From positions 1-6,412 of the forward strand of contig JBBSGI010000111.1 in assembly GCA_038254365.1 (NCBI GenBank): 6,412 nt of DNA, given 5' to 3'. This DNA is from JAWWPG01 sp038254365 (GTDB lineage Bacteria; Actinomycetota; Actinomycetes; Propionibacteriales; Nocardioidaceae). Of this stretch, positions 6,117 through 6,412 are shown piece after piece. Below the pieces are notes generated by a model that ran no database searches, had not been told where the DNA came from, and was given only the letters and a program-made list of their open reading frames with translations. Positions within the stretch are counted from its first letter, which is position 1; each line of letters begins with the position of its first letter. Made by a program: the position numbers and the translations under genes.

Positions 6117-6412
6117 GTGGCAGAGACCGATCTCTCGGGACGGCGAGCTCTTGTCACGGGCGGCGGCAGCGGCATCGGGGCGGCGTGCGCGCACCGGTTG
6201 GCGGCCGCCGGTGCCCGGGTGACCGTTGCCGACATCGACGAGGAGGGAGCCCGGTCCGTGGCCGCCGAGATAGGCGGTGATGCCTGGCAGGTTGACCTCG
6301 GCGACGTCGACGCCCTTTCGTCGCTCTCCCTCGACACCGACGTCCTGGTCAACAACGCCGGCTTCCAGCACGTCGCGGCGATCCACGAGTTCCCACCGGA
6401 CCGCTTCTCGGC
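6117..6412 (+). CDS. 3-hydroxybutyrate dehydrogenase-like SDR, N-terminal fragment
   Basis: The first 98 codons of a short-chain dehydrogenase that runs off the right edge. A Rossmann fold is clear: the dinucleotide-binding TGGGSGIG (residues 14 to 21), then VTVADID with Asp39 at the end of the second strand, which predicts NAD rather than NADP, then VDL (59 to 61) and the NNAG motif (79 to 82). The residues after NNAG, FQHVAAIHEFPPDRF, closely resemble D-3-hydroxybutyrate dehydrogenases, where the glutamine (here Gln84) contacts the substrate carboxylate. The likely reaction is oxidation of 3-hydroxybutyrate to acetoacetate with NAD in the cytosol, as in polyhydroxybutyrate or ketone-body use. 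The catalytic Ser, Tyr and Lys lie beyond the window, so the subfamily call rests on the N-terminal part alone. The gene is transcribed divergently from the glycolate operon and may share regulation with it. Confidence 0.8.
   Translation, partial: MAETDLSGRRALVTGGGSGIGAACAHRLAAAGARVTVADIDEEGARSVAAEIGGDAWQVDLGDVDALSSLSLDTDVLVNNAGFQHVAAIHEFPPDRFS

Noticed and set aside
5733..6386. A 217-codon minus-strand open frame covering the intergenic region and the dehydrogenase gene
   Set aside because: It overlaps the convincing SDR N-terminus on the other strand and the start of aceB in another frame. Its composition is Arg-rich and typical of antisense frames.

Overview
The window is high-GC DNA (about two thirds or more G+C by eye). 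Its codon usage, frequent GTG starts and tightly overlapping genes suggest an actinobacterium (Actinomycetota). I cannot name a genus from the sequence. It reads as ordinary chromosomal metabolism, with no mobile elements, RNA genes or CRISPR arrays.

Layout: positions 1 to 5890 hold five minus-strand genes that look like one operon. In transcription order they are malate synthase A (aceB, 5890 to 4301), glycolate oxidase FAD subunit GlcD (4284 to 2806), FAD-binding subunit GlcE (2803 to 1559), iron-sulfur subunit GlcF (1559 to 147), and the first 47 codons of a lactate/glycolate permease (LctP/GlcA family, from 141 to the window edge). The gaps are 16 nt, 2 nt, a 1-nt overlap, and a 4-nt GTGA overlap or 5-nt gap depending on the permease start. 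A 226-nt intergenic region (5891 to 6116) separates this operon from a divergent plus-strand gene. Its first 98 codons match a short-chain dehydrogenase of the 3-hydroxybutyrate dehydrogenase type, and it runs off the right edge.

How the genes work together: the permease would import glycolate or lactate. GlcDEF would oxidise glycolate to glyoxylate and pass electrons to the respiratory chain. Malate synthase would condense glyoxylate with acetyl-CoA to give malate, which enters the TCA cycle. This is a self-contained module for growth on glycolate. The divergent dehydrogenase would turn 3-hydroxybutyrate into acetoacetate and so could feed acetyl-CoA to malate synthase, but that link is inference.

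I found no convincing undescribed system. The most useful unexplained signals are in the divergent intergenic region: a perfect 13-bp odd-centred palindrome just upstream of aceB, and a 9-bp motif facing outward toward both genes. They are candidate operator or promoter elements. No regulator gene, glcG or isocitrate lyase lies in the window.
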